Positions 20,372 through 30,292 are shown, counted from the first letter of the stretch. The stretch: 64,000 nucleotides of DNA from Phyllobacterium calauticae (GCF_019991125.1 NZ_JAGENB010000001.1:496001-560000), one strand, 5' to 3'. The notes: generated by a model from the sequence alone, not told the origin. Made by a program: numbers and translations.

Positions 20372-20791
20372 CTACTGCGCATAATATTGAAGTTCCTTGA
20401 TGCGCGCCCGCACGGCGTCCACATTCAGCGCCTCGATATCCATGCTGGCAATGGAACCCCGGTCGGCGCGCCATGGGCCGTTGTCGGCCTTGATCTGCGC
20501 CTCGCGCCACGCCACCCATTTGCGCTGCGCATCGCGAATCTGTTTGGCTGATTCCGGATCGACCGATGCTAGGACTTTCTTGTAAATCTCGTTCAGCTGC
20601 TTGTCATAGGCGACAAAGGCCTTGTGCGAGCAGTCGACCATTCCTACGGTCGTCTGTCCTGCCGGGCTGTTCAGGCATTCCGTTGCCGCCTTGTCGATCG
20701 GATCGACCTTTTCCTCCGGTGAAGCGGCGACCGCCGACGACACAGCCCCGAGCGACAGTGAGACACAAAGCATGGCAAAGAATCGTTTCAT
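20372..20791 (-). CDS. Exported LprI/DUF1311-type lysozyme-inhibitor-like protein
   Basis: A 139-residue secreted protein with a signal peptide (MKRFFAMLCVSLSLGAVSSA, cleavage near AVA|A). The mature part carries the DUF1311 pattern with two cysteines (CLNSP, CSHKAFVAYDKQLNEIYK) and LRDAQRKWVAWRE-like helices (IRDAQRKWVAWREAQIK). Family members include LprI, an inhibitor of lysozyme. The start at 20791 follows AAGGAGG. It is divergent from the chloride antiporter. Confidence 0.85.
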   Translation of the reverse strand: MKRFFAMLCVSLSLGAVSSAVAASPEEKVDPIDKAATECLNSPAGQTTVGMVDCSHKAFVAYDKQLNEIYKKVLASVDPESAKQIRDAQRKWVAWREAQIKADNGPWRADRGSIASMDIEALNVDAVRARIKELQYYAQ

Positions 20792-20921
20792 GACGTCCTC
20801 CTTGGTGGCAAAATGCCCTATGCATCTTGGCAGCAAAAGGGTGAATTGTTGAGACTGGCCCATCGCTTTCCCCCATGTTAGGACCATACGATCCCTTGGA
20901 CGGTTGAACGCAGGAGATGTG

Positions 20922-22289
20922 GTGCGCCCGATTTACCGAAAAGTTTCCTTCCTGCGCCGGTCCCGTGCCATGTGGGGCAACACGCGGGTCTGGCGGCCGC
21001 GCCTGGTGTTCTGGGCGGGGGCGGTTGCCATTGGTGTGATCAGCGTCCTCTTCGCCAAGCTGGCGGATCTTGCCCAGGAAACGTTTCATGGCGTGATCGG
21101 AACCAGCGGCTGGACGATATTCCTGCCCTTGATCATCACGCCGCTCGGCTTCATCTTCTGCGCCTATATGGCCTACAGTTTCTTTCCCAATGCCCAGGGC
21201 AGCGGCATTCCGCAGGCCATCGCGGCCCGTCATCTCAACGATCACGAGGATCGCGTCAGGCTGCTTTCTCTGCGCATGGTTTTCGGCAAGATCCTTTTGA
21301 CCGTTGTCGGCCTGTTTTCCGGTGCCTCCATCGGGCGTGAAGGCCCCACAGTCCAGGTCGGCGCGTCGCTGATGCTGCAGGTGGCGCGCTGGGGCGGCAT
21401 GGCGCAGGCGCGCGGGCTCATCCTTGCAGGCTCCGCCGCCGGTATTGCCGCGGCGTTCAATACGCCGCTCGCCGGTATCGTCTTTGCCATCGAGGAAATG
21501 GGCCGCTCCTATGAGGCACGCACCAACGGCCTTGTTCTGACCGCCGTCATCCTCTCCGGCCTCGCCGCCATCGGGCTTGTCGGCAACTACACCTATTTCG
21601 GTTCATCCGTTGCCGTTGCAACCAGCTTTTCCGACTGGCTTCTGGTGATCCTGTGCGGTGTCGGCGGCGGTGCGTTCGGTGCCTGCTTCAGCGCCGGTGC
21701 TGTCAGGGCATTGCGCAGGATCAAGCGCTGGACGACACCCGATCCGTTTCGCCGTACCCTGCTGCTCGCCGCTGTGTGCGGTTTCGCCGTGGCGCTGATC
21801 GGGGTTGCTTCAGGCGGTACAACCTTCGGCACAGGTTACGCGCAAGCGCGCGGCGCCGTGGAAGGCCATGCCCTGCCGTGGTATTTCTTCCTGGAGAAAC
21901 TGCTCGCCAGTTTCCTTTCCATGGTCTCCGGCATTCCCGGCGGCATTTTTGCCCCGTCTCTCTCCGTCGGCGCGAGCTTCGGCAGCACGGTCGGTTTGCT
22001 GACCGGCAGCAATATCGGCCTCGCCGCCGTGCTCGGCATGGCCGGTTATTTTGCCGGTGTGGTGCAAGCGCCGATGACGGCTTTTGTCATCATTCTGGAA
22101 ATGACCGGCAGCCATGACAGCGTCATTGCCCTGATGTGCACATCCATGCTCGGTTACGGCACGGCACGCATCATCTCGCACGAACCGCTCTACCACGCAT
22201 TGTCACGGGTGTTCATTGCGGATGCGATCCGGCGCAAGCGCGCCGAAGCCGCAGCGGCAACGCCCGGACAGGGTCAGACATCGAACTGA
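20922..22289 (+). CDS. clcA: CLC-family chloride/proton antiporter
   Basis: A 455-residue multi-spanning membrane protein. I place the start at GTG 20922, five bases after AGGAG; GTG 20919 is possible. The selectivity motifs are GSGIPQ, GREGPTVQ (with the gating glutamate) and GIPGGIFAPSLS. FAIEEMGRSYE carries the internal proton glutamate, so exchange rather than channel activity is expected. It lacks C-terminal CBS domains. Its end overlaps the convergent metallo-hydrolase gene by 16 bp. Confidence 0.93.
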   Translation: MRPIYRKVSFLRRSRAMWGNTRVWRPRLVFWAGAVAIGVISVLFAKLADLAQETFHGVIGTSGWTIFLPLIITPLGFIFCAYMAYSFFPNAQGSGIPQAIAARHLNDHEDRVRLLSLRMVFGKILLTVVGLFSGASIGREGPTVQVGASLMLQVARWGGMAQARGLILAGSAAGIAAAFNTPLAGIVFAIEEMGRSYEARTNGLVLTAVILSGLAAIGLVGNYTYFGSSVAVATSFSDWLLVILCGVGGGAFGACFSAGAVRALRRIKRWTTPDPFRRTLLLAAVCGFAVALIGVASGGTTFGTGYAQARGAVEGHALPWYFFLEKLLASFLSMVSGIPGGIFAPSLSVGASFGSTVGLLTGSNIGLAAVLGMAGYFAGVVQAPMTAFVIILEMTGSHDSVIALMCTSMLGYGTARIISHEPLYHALSRVFIADAIRRKRAEAAAATPGQGQTSN

Positions 22290-23257
22290 TAGGTCACCGG
22301 CACGAAGCGATAGCCGCTTCCCTGCCGGTCGAGATAACCAGCCGACGGGAACGGCATGTGATAACCGATGAACGGCACGCGGTCGGTGGCAATCATGTCG
22401 AGCACCCGCTTGCGCGTCTCGATGCCCTTGGCCCGGTCCGTATCGAAAGCCACCTCCCATTCCGGATGCTGCAGGGCTGCAACGTAGTGATTGGCGGTAT
22501 CGGCGGTCAGCACCAGACGCTTGCCCGCGGATTCCACGTGGAAAATCATATGGCCGGGCGTATGGCCGTAAGCCGCTTCGCTGGTAATCCCTGACACAAC
22601 CGCATCACCCGCCTTGATGAAGGTGGTCTTTTCCGCCAGCGGTTTCACCTTGGCCGCAACACCCTTGGCCCCCGCTTCCGCCGGCGTGCCCGCCCGGGCC
22701 GGATCGGTCCAGAAATCATATTCGATCTGCCCCGCGATATAGCGCGCATTGGCAAAGGCAGGCATTTCGCCGTTCATCAGGCCGCCGATGTGGTCACCAT
22801 GCATATGGGTGATGACGACAACGCTCACCTGATCGGGCGTGTAACCCGCCGCTTTCATATTGGCTTCCAGCTGGCCGAAACCGTTGTCGCGCCCTGCAGC
22901 GCCAAAACCCGTATCGAACAGGATCAGTTCAGCACCGGTATTGATCAGCACCGGGGCAAAACCATTGACGAACTTCGTTTCGGGCAGAAAGTTGACGCGC
23001 ATCAGTTCTGCCACCTTCTCCTGTGACTGATCGGCACCGAAGGTGGGAAACGGGCCATCGGACAGGCGCAGGCCATCGAGAAGCGTGGTGACCTCAAATT
23101 CACCCAGCTTGAAGCGCTTGAAACCCGGCGACTTCACCGGCGAAAGCGGAACCGCTGCGGCGGCAGGATCCGGCATGACCTGCGACATGGCGAGCCCACC
23201 GGCTATGGCGCTCGATGCAAGAAACAGGTCGCGGCGGGAAATCTCGTATGACGTCAT
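22274..23257 (-). CDS. Tat-exported metallo-beta-lactamase-fold hydrolase
   Basis: A 327-residue protein starting at 23257 after AAGGAG. The N-terminus has a twin-arginine signal (SRRDLFLASSAIAGG). The metal site is complete: His151, His153, Asp155 and His156 in THMHGDHIGG, a later His in GHTPGHM and Asp in LTADTANH. The overall order resembles methyl-parathion-hydrolase or lactonase relatives, which are also exported. The natural substrate is unknown. It is divergent from the MFS gene. Confidence 0.88.
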   Translation of the reverse strand: MTSYEISRRDLFLASSAIAGGLAMSQVMPDPAAAAVPLSPVKSPGFKRFKLGEFEVTTLLDGLRLSDGPFPTFGADQSQEKVAELMRVNFLPETKFVNGFAPVLINTGAELILFDTGFGAAGRDNGFGQLEANMKAAGYTPDQVSVVVITHMHGDHIGGLMNGEMPAFANARYIAGQIEYDFWTDPARAGTPAEAGAKGVAAKVKPLAEKTTFIKAGDAVVSGITSEAAYGHTPGHMIFHVESAGKRLVLTADTANHYVAALQHPEWEVAFDTDRAKGIETRKRVLDMIATDRVPFIGYHMPFPSAGYLDRQGSGYRFVPVTYQFDV

Positions 23258-23506
23258 GAGTTCATCTCCTTCTGGCAGTCTTGGGGTCTGCGGTTGAGAT
23301 CGTGCACAGGCAACGTCATGGCTGCCGGGCCGTTCCCTTTTGCATAGCGGAAAATCGTATTGTGCTGGATCACATCTGATTGATCGGTGCTTGAGCACCC
23401 GCCACACTGGTGCTATCGCAGCGCCAGCAAGGGTTGCTTTTTATTGTGAGTCCCGCGACGGACCCCGATTGCTGACGAAGCTCTTTATTGAGAACTGGAA
23501 TTCATT

Positions 23507-24907
23507 GTGAATCGCATTGTTCCACTCGTGCTCGCTGTCGCCCTGTTCATGGAACAGATGGACTCGACCGTCATATCCACATCCCTGCCCGCCATTGCCG
23601 CCGACATCGGTACGAGCCCCATCGCGCTGAAACTCGCGCTGACCGCCTATCTCGTCTCGCTCGCCGTGTTCATCCCGGTCAGCGGCTGGATGGCCGACCG
23701 TTTCGGCGCAAAGAATGTGTTCCGCGCGGCCATCGTCGTGTTCGTGCTTGGGTCGATCGCCTGCGCAGCCTCCAACTCGCTGCTGGCCTTCGTCGTCTCA
23801 CGCTTCGTGCAGGGGGTCGGCGGTGCCATGATGACGCCGGTCGGCCGCCTGGTTCTGGTGCGCTCGACGCCGCGCAGCGAGCTTGTCGGCGCCATGGCCT
23901 GGTTGACCGTGCCGGCACTGGTCGGGCCGCTGGTCGGGCCGCCCATCGGCGGGTTCCTCACCACCTATTTCACCTGGCACTGGATTTTCCTGATCAACGT
24001 GCCGATCGGCGTGCTTGGCATCTGGTTCGCAACACGTTACCTGCCGGATGTGGAAACGCTGATCCAGCGCAAGCTCGACGTGCCCGGTTTCTTCCTCAGC
24101 GGCATCGCCGCATCCGGCGTTGTGTTCGGGCTTTCCGTGGTCAGCCTGCCGGCGCTCCCCGCATGGGTCGGGTTCTCGACGCTCGGCGTCGGCATCGTTT
24201 CGACGGTGCTCTACCTCATCCATGCCAAGCGCACTCCGGAACCGCTGCTGGCGCTCGACCTGTTCAAGAACCAGGTGTTCCGTGCGTCGATTTTTGGCGG
24301 CAGTCTTTTCCGCATCGGCGTCGGTGCAACACCGTTCCTGCTGCCGCTGATGTTCCAGATCGGCTTCGGCATGACACCGTTCCAGTCCGGCCTCATGACC
24401 TTCATATCGGCTGCCGGTGCCATCGGCATGAAATTCGTGACCAAATGGTTCTTCCGCAAGACGGGCTTCCGCAATGCGCTGATGTATGGATCGCTGATTG
24501 CCGCAAGTTTCATTGCCATGAATGGTTTCTTCACGCCGGAAACACCGACCGCGCTCATTCTTGGCCTGCTTCTGGTCAGCGGCTTCTTCCGCTCACTGTT
24601 CTTTACCGGGGCCAACGCACTTGCCTATGCGGAAGTGCCGAATGAACAGACCAGCCTTGCAACACCGATCGCATCGGTCGCCCAGCAGATATCCATTGCC
24701 CTGGGCGTTGCGGTTGCCGGCGGCATTCTGGAAGTGTCCACCAATCTGCATGGCGGGCCGCTGCAGCTCTCGGATTTCCACACGGCATTCTTCCTGGTGG
24801 CCGCCATATCGTCGCTGGCATTCTTCTCGTTCATGCCGATGAAGCCGGATGCGGGCGCGGAAGTATCCGGGCATTACCCGGATGCGAAGCCCGCGCCTGC
24901 CGAATAG
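23507..24907 (+). CDS. DHA2-type MFS multidrug transporter
   Basis: A 466-residue inner-membrane protein starting at GTG 23507. Motif C-like and motif A-like segments are MEQMDSTVISTSLPAIAADI in the first helix, GWMADRFGAKNVF in loop 2-3 and GLVGPLVGPPIGGF-like glycines in helix 5 (VGPLVGPPIGG). This pattern is typical of proton-driven drug exporters with 14 or so helices. The ribosome binding site is weak. The specificity is unknown. Confidence 0.9.
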   Translation: MNRIVPLVLAVALFMEQMDSTVISTSLPAIAADIGTSPIALKLALTAYLVSLAVFIPVSGWMADRFGAKNVFRAAIVVFVLGSIACAASNSLLAFVVSRFVQGVGGAMMTPVGRLVLVRSTPRSELVGAMAWLTVPALVGPLVGPPIGGFLTTYFTWHWIFLINVPIGVLGIWFATRYLPDVETLIQRKLDVPGFFLSGIAASGVVFGLSVVSLPALPAWVGFSTLGVGIVSTVLYLIHAKRTPEPLLALDLFKNQVFRASIFGGSLFRIGVGATPFLLPLMFQIGFGMTPFQSGLMTFISAAGAIGMKFVTKWFFRKTGFRNALMYGSLIAASFIAMNGFFTPETPTALILGLLLVSGFFRSLFFTGANALAYAEVPNEQTSLATPIASVAQQISIALGVAVAGGILEVSTNLHGGPLQLSDFHTAFFLVAAISSLAFFSFMPMKPDAGAEVSGHYPDAKPAPAE

Positions 24908-24915
24908 ACCGTCGT

Positions 24916-25623
24916 TTAAGACCGGCCCTTGAAATCACGGGCGAGCAGGTAAAGCTCCACGGACTCGGCGCGCGAGGCCGGCGGCTTGACGTGATGCACG
25001 GATTTGAAGTGCTGCTTGAGCAGGGTCAGCACTTCGTTTTCCGTGCCGCCCTGGAAGGTCTTGGTCAGGAAGTGACCACCCGGCCGCAGAACGGAAACCG
25101 CAAAGTCCGCCGCCACTTCGCACAGATGCGTCGTGCGGATATGGTCGGTGCGGCGGTGCCCCGTGGTGGGAGCCGCCATATCCGACAACACGATATCCGG
25201 CTGCCCGCCCAGCGCTTCGATCAGTTTATCCGGTGCCGCATCGTCGAGGAAATCCATCTCGAGCAGCGTCACGCCCGGCAAGGGGGGGATGTGCAGATAA
25301 TCGATGCCGACAACCGTCGGCGCATCCTCGGGAGAGCCGACGATCCCCGCCGCAATCTGGCTCCAGCCACCGGGGGCGGCGCCCAGATCGATGATGCGCT
25401 GACCCTTTTTCAGGATCTTGTAGCGGTCGTCGATCTCGATCAGCTTGTAGGCCGCGCGCGACCGATAGCCATCGGCCTTTGACCGCTGCACATAGGGATC
25501 GTTGATATGACGTTCCAGCCAGCGGCGCGACGATTCCTTGATCGTGCCCGCCTTCTTCTTGATCTTGGTATGCAGGCCGCGCGTACCCGTACCGCCGCGC
25601 CCGCCTGTTGTTGTCTTAGCCAT
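24916..25623 (-). CDS. rlmE: 23S rRNA 2'-O-ribose methyltransferase RlmE
   Basis: A 235-residue FtsJ/RrmJ-type enzyme that methylates U2552 of 23S rRNA. The start at 25623 opens [16 protein letters not shown], a basic glycine-rich tail common in this group. The K-D-K-E tetrad is visible: K in [11 protein letters not shown] in LSDMAAP, K in FLTKTFQGG and E in ESVELYLLA. The SAM loop is [14 protein letters not shown]. It follows ppx on the same strand with a 20-bp gap. Confidence 0.95.
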   Translation of the reverse strand: MAKTTTGGRGGTGTRGLHTKIKKKAGTIKESSRRWLERHINDPYVQRSKADGYRSRAAYKLIEIDDRYKILKKGQRIIDLGAAPGGWSQIAAGIVGSPEDAPTVVGIDYLHIPPLPGVTLLEMDFLDDAAPDKLIEALGGQPDIVLSDMAAPTTGHRRTDHIRTTHLCEVAADFAVSVLRPGGHFLTKTFQGGTENEVLTLLKQHFKSVHHVKPPASRAESVELYLLARDFKGRS

Positions 25624-25643
25624 TGGGAATGTACGCCCCTCTT

Positions 25644-27167
25644 TTACGCGACATTGGCGCGAAACCACCGATTGCGCCACGCGCCATCGCGCGACATGAG
25701 TTCAGTCAAAATACCTTCGCGCAGGCCGCGATCAGCCACGCGCAGCTTCTGGCTGGGCCAGACATTGCGGATTGCATCCAGAATGGCACAGCCGGCAAGA
25801 ACAAGATCCGCCCGGTCGGCACCGATGCAGGGATTGGCAACCCGTTCGTCAAAACTCCACGACAGGAGCCTGCTCGTCATCTCGGTCACGTCGTCGTTCT
25901 GCATCCAGATACCATCGATGCGGCGCCGGTCATAGCGGTCCAGACCAAGATGAATGCCGGCAAGCGTCGTCACCGTTCCGGAGGTGCCGAGCAGGTGAAA
26001 ATTCTGGCTGTTGACGAGATCGCCGAGCTTGTGCCTCTCCGAGAAATCATTGAGGAGTTCCGCCACGTGATTGACCATGACGGCGAAATTGTCAGTCGTC
26101 ACATCGCGGCCGCCAAAACGCTCCGCCAGCGTGACGACGCCAACAGGCAGCGATGTCCAGGCAATGATATGCTCGGCCAGACGCGGCGAACGGCGCTCCG
26201 ACAGGTCGATCAGGGCAATCTCGGAGGAACCGCCGCCAATATCGAACAGAACAACCGCATCGGTTTCGCGCTCGACCAGCGTGCCGCAGCCGGAAACCGC
26301 AAGGCGGGCCTCGGTCTGGCGGTTGATGATCTCCAGATCAAGGCCGGTCTCATGCTTGACCTGATGCAGGAATTCGGCACCGTTTTCCGCCTGGCGGCAG
26401 GCTTCGGTGGCGATGAGGCGGGCGCGCCGTACATCGTGGTTTTCCAGCTTGTCGCGGCAAATCTTCAGCGCCTCGATGGCTCGGCTCATGGCATTCGGGC
26501 TCAGGCGCCCGGTTGCACCCAGCCCCTCGCCAAGACGGACAATGCGCGAAAACGCATCGATCACACGGAACTGGCCCGGCCGCGTCGGCGTTGCCACCAG
26601 CAGGCGGCAGTTGTTCGTGCCCAGATCCAGCGCTGCATAGAGCGGAGCACCGGCATATCTGGGTTCGCGCCGCGGGTTGTCAGGTTCGGATGGTTTGGCC
26701 GGACTGTTCTGTTCCACAGTCGCCGCGACAACGGTTTCCTGTTGTTTTGCGCCGGAACGCCCCCGGCGCCTGTGGCGGTTGGGGCGGCGCTTTTTGCCGG
26801 TTTTGACCGGCGCTGCGGCATCGGCTTCTCCCGCCGGATGCGCAGGTGCGGCGGAGGCAACAGGGTTTTGTGCCGAAACAGCACCGTGTTTCGACTTGCC
26901 GCGCCGACGGCGGCGTGCCCGTTTCTTGGGGTTTTTCTCGAAGCGTCCTTCCTGGGAATCGGACCGGCTCTCCTGCGGTTGACGCGCAGAATCCCCTTGT
27001 GGTCCGGGTCCGTTCTTGGCGGGACCTGGGATGCCATTCGACACCGTATGACCGCCAGACGCCCCTTCATTCGACGCTTTGCGGGCGCCCGATTCGGGGT
27101 CTTTCAAAATCTTATCCTTCGGGCGCCGCGCGAACCTCTGGAGGACGCAGGCAAGGCGCTTGTTCAT
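25644..27167 (-). CDS. ppx: Ppx/GppA phosphatase with long basic N-terminal extension
   Basis: A 507-residue protein if it begins at ATG 27167, which lacks a clear Shine-Dalgarno sequence. The catalytic ASKHA-fold domain starts near residue 176 ([15 protein letters not shown]) and includes the phosphate loop [15 protein letters not shown] and [11 protein letters not shown]. It should hydrolyse polyphosphate or pppGpp. The preceding 175 residues are low-complexity, proline/glycine-rich, with arginine/lysine clusters ([22 protein letters not shown]) that could bind polyphosphate or RNA. rlmE lies just downstream. Confidence 0.92.
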   Translation of the reverse strand: MNKRLACVLQRFARRPKDKILKDPESGARKASNEGASGGHTVSNGIPGPAKNGPGPQGDSARQPQESRSDSQEGRFEKNPKKRARRRRRGKSKHGAVSAQNPVASAAPAHPAGEADAAAPVKTGKKRRPNRHRRRGRSGAKQQETVVAATVEQNSPAKPSEPDNPRREPRYAGAPLYAALDLGTNNCRLLVATPTRPGQFRVIDAFSRIVRLGEGLGATGRLSPNAMSRAIEALKICRDKLENHDVRRARLIATEACRQAENGAEFLHQVKHETGLDLEIINRQTEARLAVSGCGTLVERETDAVVLFDIGGGSSEIALIDLSERRSPRLAEHIIAWTSLPVGVVTLAERFGGRDVTTDNFAVMVNHVAELLNDFSERHKLGDLVNSQNFHLLGTSGTVTTLAGIHLGLDRYDRRRIDGIWMQNDDVTEMTSRLLSWSFDERVANPCIGADRADLVLAGCAILDAIRNVWPSQKLRVADRGLREGILTELMSRDGAWRNRWFRANVA

Positions 27168-27386
27168 TAACGTTGAAGCCAATGTAACATCATTTGCCGA
27201 ATATAAAAGTGCCTGAGGCAAATTAGGCGGCCAGGACAGCATGTTGAGAGGTGGAACCGGGCATTTCCATGCACCCGATATCGGCGGCCATGAGCCCCAG
27301 CCCGATGCGGGCCTGCAGGCCGCCTTGCGGCAGCGGCCGCATAATTCTGCAAGGGCCTGCCCGTGGGACAGGCCCTGCGCTTGTCG
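27168..27386. other. Intergenic region with hairpin
   Basis: Between the convergent-to-ppx side and the F420-reductase-like gene (both minus strand) this gap holds a hairpin: AGGGCCTG at 27352-27359 pairs with CAGGCCCT at 27369-27376. It lies 11 bases after the stop of the gene starting at 27986 and has no strong T tract, so it is at best a weak terminator. No gene is supported here. Confidence 0.45.
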
Positions 27387-27986
27387 TCAGCCGAACTTCA
27401 CCAGATTGAGGACGGCAAGCGGGCCGCCGGGGAATCCCGCCATCTTCTCACCCGTCGCCAGGCTGCCCAGATCGAGCGGGAAAAAGCCAAGCTTTTCAAA
27501 CAGGGCGCCGACCTTCGCCTTGGCGTCCGCATCGTCGCCGGAATAGAACAGCACGCGCTGACCGCCTTCGGCCTTGGGGTCGCCGGCAAGCACGGCTGCG
27601 GGCAGATGGTTGAGCGCCTTCACCAGTTTTGCGCCCGGCACGAGATCGCCGACGACGTCGCTCGGCAAGCGCCCCTTGAGATCAACGGGCTTGAAGGACG
27701 GGGCTTCGATGGCATTGTTGGCGTTAATGACGATGCGTCCGTTCCAGGCGGGCAGACCGGCCAAAGCCTGCGGCAGTTTCGACCAGTTGACGGCAATCAC
27801 GACAATATCCGCGCTTGCCGCCTGCTCTACGGTGCCGGCCTTGATGGACGACCCGAGTTCACCAACCAGTTCCTTCAACGAGTCCGGTCCGCGGCTATTG
27901 GAAATGGTTGCTTCGATACCGGCCCGGGCCAATGTCCGCGCAAAAGCCGTGCCGATCAGCCCGGCTCCGATAATACCAATGCTCAT
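27387..27986 (-). CDS. NADP-binding F420-reductase-like oxidoreductase
   Basis: A 199-residue Rossmann protein starting MSIGIIGAGLIGTAFARTL, with NSRGPDSL after the second strand (a serine/arginine pattern favouring NADP). Later segments VVIAVNWSKLPQAL and KALNHLPA match the F420_oxidored family, many bacterial members of which do not use F420. The substrate is unknown. It is divergent from a LysR gene; the gap holds ATGCA-TGAAAT-TGCAT (28007-28022), a possible LysR site. Confidence 0.85.
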   Translation of the reverse strand: MSIGIIGAGLIGTAFARTLARAGIEATISNSRGPDSLKELVGELGSSIKAGTVEQAASADIVVIAVNWSKLPQALAGLPAWNGRIVINANNAIEAPSFKPVDLKGRLPSDVVGDLVPGAKLVKALNHLPAAVLAGDPKAEGGQRVLFYSGDDADAKAKVGALFEKLGFFPLDLGSLATGEKMAGFPGGPLAVLNLVKFG

Positions 27987-28105
27987 GATCTTGTTCCTCT
28001 TTGCGAATGCATGAAATTGCATGACATGAGAATGGGCCATCCATTCATTGACGAAAAGCAGGTAATGGCTTTAAATATTTTCAATCATTAGTTGAAGGTA
28101 TGGAT

Positions 28106-29035
28106 ATGGAGACCCTGGCCAATCTGGAGTCGTTCGTGCGCAGCGCCGAAACCGGAGGTTTCTCGGCAGCGGCGCGGCGCCTGTCACTGACGCCTGCGGC
28201 GGTCAGCCGGAACGTGGCCATGCTTGAACGCAATCTTGGCGTGCGGCTGTTTCATCGCAGCACACGAACTCTGGCCCTGACGGAGGAAGGCGAGCGCTTC
28301 CTGCAGGCGGTCCGCACAAATCTCGAGGATCTGCAGGCGGCGATCGCCAACGTTGCGGCGCATCGCGACGAACCCGCCGGTGTGCTCAAGGTCAGCATGA
28401 GCCCGACGCTCGGCATCGGGTTTGTCATGCCGCTGCTCCCGGCCTTTCTCGAGCGCTTTCCGTTGATCCGGCCGGAATGGCATTTCGAGAACCGGCAGGT
28501 CGACCTGATCGCGGAAGGTTTCGATGCAGCTATCGGCGGCGGCTTCGAACTTCTGCCCGGTGTCGTGTCCCGATCGCTTGCAACCCTTCATCTCATAGCC
28601 GTGGCGTCTCCGGCCTACATGCGGGGCCGCGCATTTCCAGCGGATCCGGCCGGGCTGGCGACGATGGACGGGATTGTGCTGCGCCAGCAGCGCACCGGGC
28701 GCATTCCGGTGCGCATGATGCGCAACAGCGCTGGCATGGAAATGCCGGCGCATATCCGGGACAGGATTGTGGTCAACGACCCCGCCGCCATGCGTCAGGG
28801 GGCTCTGCTCGGCCTGGGCGTGACCATCCTCTCGGCCCCCGTTGCCCTGCCGCACCTAGAAAATGGCGAGCTCGTGCGCCTCGTGCCGGACTGGTATGCC
28901 GACGCCGGGGCCGTATCGATCTATTATGCCAGCCGCAGGCTGCTGCCCGCAAAAACGCGGGTATTCGTTGATTTTATCGCCGAGGCGTTCCGGCAGGGAA
29001 AGCTGACGAAAAGCTTTGCGGGCGTTCTGGGATAG
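28106..29035 (+). CDS. LysR family transcriptional regulator
   Basis: A 309-residue regulator; AAGG at 28095-28098 favours ATG 28106 over ATG 28100. The helix-turn-helix lies in ETGGFSAAARRLSLTPAAVS. The effector domain has LKVSMSPTLGIGFVMPLLP and GFDAAIGGGFEL. It is divergent from the NADP-binding oxidoreductase gene and probably controls it. The ligand is unknown. Confidence 0.92.
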   Translation: METLANLESFVRSAETGGFSAAARRLSLTPAAVSRNVAMLERNLGVRLFHRSTRTLALTEEGERFLQAVRTNLEDLQAAIANVAAHRDEPAGVLKVSMSPTLGIGFVMPLLPAFLERFPLIRPEWHFENRQVDLIAEGFDAAIGGGFELLPGVVSRSLATLHLIAVASPAYMRGRAFPADPAGLATMDGIVLRQQRTGRIPVRMMRNSAGMEMPAHIRDRIVVNDPAAMRQGALLGLGVTILSAPVALPHLENGELVRLVPDWYADAGAVSIYYASRRLLPAKTRVFVDFIAEAFRQGKLTKSFAGVLG

Positions 29036-29086
29036 AATGAACTCTCTTGAGAACGGCGCCACCGGGGAGCGGCGCCACGCCCTGCT

Positions 29087-29275
29087 TCAGATCAGCCGGT
29101 TGCATTCAACCATATGCTTTTGGCGCCGTATTTTACCGTCGCTGTCCGCAATGTCGCGCCGCGCCTTGCTTTTGACCGACGGGATGGGCTTGGCTGGTTT
29201 GACAGTGGCAACCGGTGCTTGGGTAACCGGCATCCTCATGCCTTTCAGAAAGCTCAACACTCGTAATAACATCAT
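29087..29275 (-). CDS. Small basic protein, 62 residues
   Basis: A short open frame starting at ATG 29275 with an excellent ribosome binding site (GGAGGAAAAATC before ATG). It begins with a short hydrophobic stretch (MMLLRVLSFLKG) and continues with a basic, proline-containing region (VKPAKPIPSVKSKARR). I do not recognise a family. The good initiation site is the main reason to call it; the opposite-strand frame here has none. Confidence 0.5.
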   Translation of the reverse strand: MMLLRVLSFLKGMRMPVTQAPVATVKPAKPIPSVKSKARRDIADSDGKIRRQKHMVECNRLI

Positions 29276-29620
29276 GATTTTTCCTCCAACGGAAATGCCA
29301 TAGGGCCGCTGTGGACCGGTGATCCAGCGGTTAGACGTGCAGTATTTTGGCAAGTGGACGCACCCTATCACCGTTCCGCCACCAGAGATACAGGGCCGCA
29401 AATAAACCGCAAATCATGACGATTGTTTTGCTATCGCCTTTTGGATATCCTCGTTTCAGATTTGGCTCTTCGCAGCGTCAGAGGTTCTCGACCCGCCAAT
29501 CTCGTTCCAAAATGACGACGGTTTTTTGAACGTTGCATGACGACTGATCTCCGGCACCCGCCGGGATGAGAACACAGCAGGCCAGCTTCCGCTGCTTGCC
29601 ACTTCCAAAGGAGGATTGGC
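29276..29620. other. Non-coding stretch without recognised elements
   Basis: A 345-bp interval of lower GC content between divergent small genes. It must hold promoters for both, but I can name no motif with confidence. Short open frames here have no ribosome binding sites. Confidence 0.4.
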
Positions 29621-29887
29621 ATGTTCACGCGCACATCACATTCCATCGTCCACTTCGACGCACCATTCGTGTTGAAGGGTGTGGACAAGCCATTGCCCGC
29701 CGGCGATTACGACGTGGATCAAGATGAAGAACTCATTGACGGGTTGTCCCGCGCTGCGTATCGCCGCGTGGCCACCTACATCCATGTTCCGGCCCGGTCG
29801 TCGAAGCTTGGCACCCGGCAGGTTTTCCCGATCGACCATTTCGATCTGGAAGCTGCACTTCTCGAGGATCAGTCCCGGCCCGGCTAA
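29621..29887 (+). CDS. Small conserved-looking hypothetical protein, 88 residues
   Basis: An acidic 88-residue protein preceded by a strong AAAGGAGG. The first part reads like a beta strand-rich unit (SIVHFDAPFVLKGVDKPLPA then GDYDVDQDEELI), followed by YRRVATYIHVPAR. No signal peptide or membrane helix. I recall similar small proteins in rhizobia but cannot name a family. It is followed by three more tiny genes on the same strand. Confidence 0.7.
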   Translation: MFTRTSHSIVHFDAPFVLKGVDKPLPAGDYDVDQDEELIDGLSRAAYRRVATYIHVPARSSKLGTRQVFPIDHFDLEAALLEDQSRPG

Positions 29888-29933
29888 TCACTTCCCGCCC
29901 CGATCCCTACCCGAAACCTGAAGGAGAACCACC

Positions 29934-30074
29934 ATGGCTAAAGGTCAACAACGCAGCAACCGCGAAGTACGCAAACCAAAGAAGGACAAGGTAGAGGTAA
30001 AGACCGCTGTTCCGTTTGCAAGTTCGATCGGCAAACAGACGGAAGTCGCCAGCAAGGGCAAGCCCAAGAGCTAA
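29934..30074 (+). CDS. Tiny basic protein, 46 residues
   Basis: A 46-codon gene with a textbook ribosome binding site (AAGGAG, eight bases before ATG). The product begins MAKGQQRSNREVRKPKKDK, very lysine/arginine-rich, and ends KGKPKS. The family is unknown; similar short basic proteins are often left unannotated in rhizobia. It lies 46 bp after the 88-residue gene and is likely co-transcribed with it. Confidence 0.7.
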   Translation: MAKGQQRSNREVRKPKKDKVEVKTAVPFASSIGKQTEVASKGKPKS

Positions 30075-30108
30075 GGGCATGCCTGGCACGCCAACACCCG
30101 ATTGTTCA

Positions 30109-30141
30109 GGTGCGGCGCCATCCCGATGATGGCGCCGCACC
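30109..30141. repeat. Perfect 14-bp hairpin
   Basis: A GC-rich inverted repeat: a 14-bp arm from 30109 to 30122, loop CCGAT, and the exact complement from 30128 to 30141. It lies 35 bp after the 46-residue gene. There is no T tract, so it may be a Rho-dependent or processing structure, or a dispersed palindromic repeat. Confidence 0.6.
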
Positions 30142-30292
30142 GCACATGGATACCACTGTCCCTGCGGTCACTCCCCTTCTTCCAGCAATACAACCCGAAA
30201 CACGCGTCAAGAGTAAAATTAGAACAAAACAGGAACAAATTTCTTTTCACGTGGACCGGATTGTGCCATTCTGGATTGCGAAGGAGAATCCA

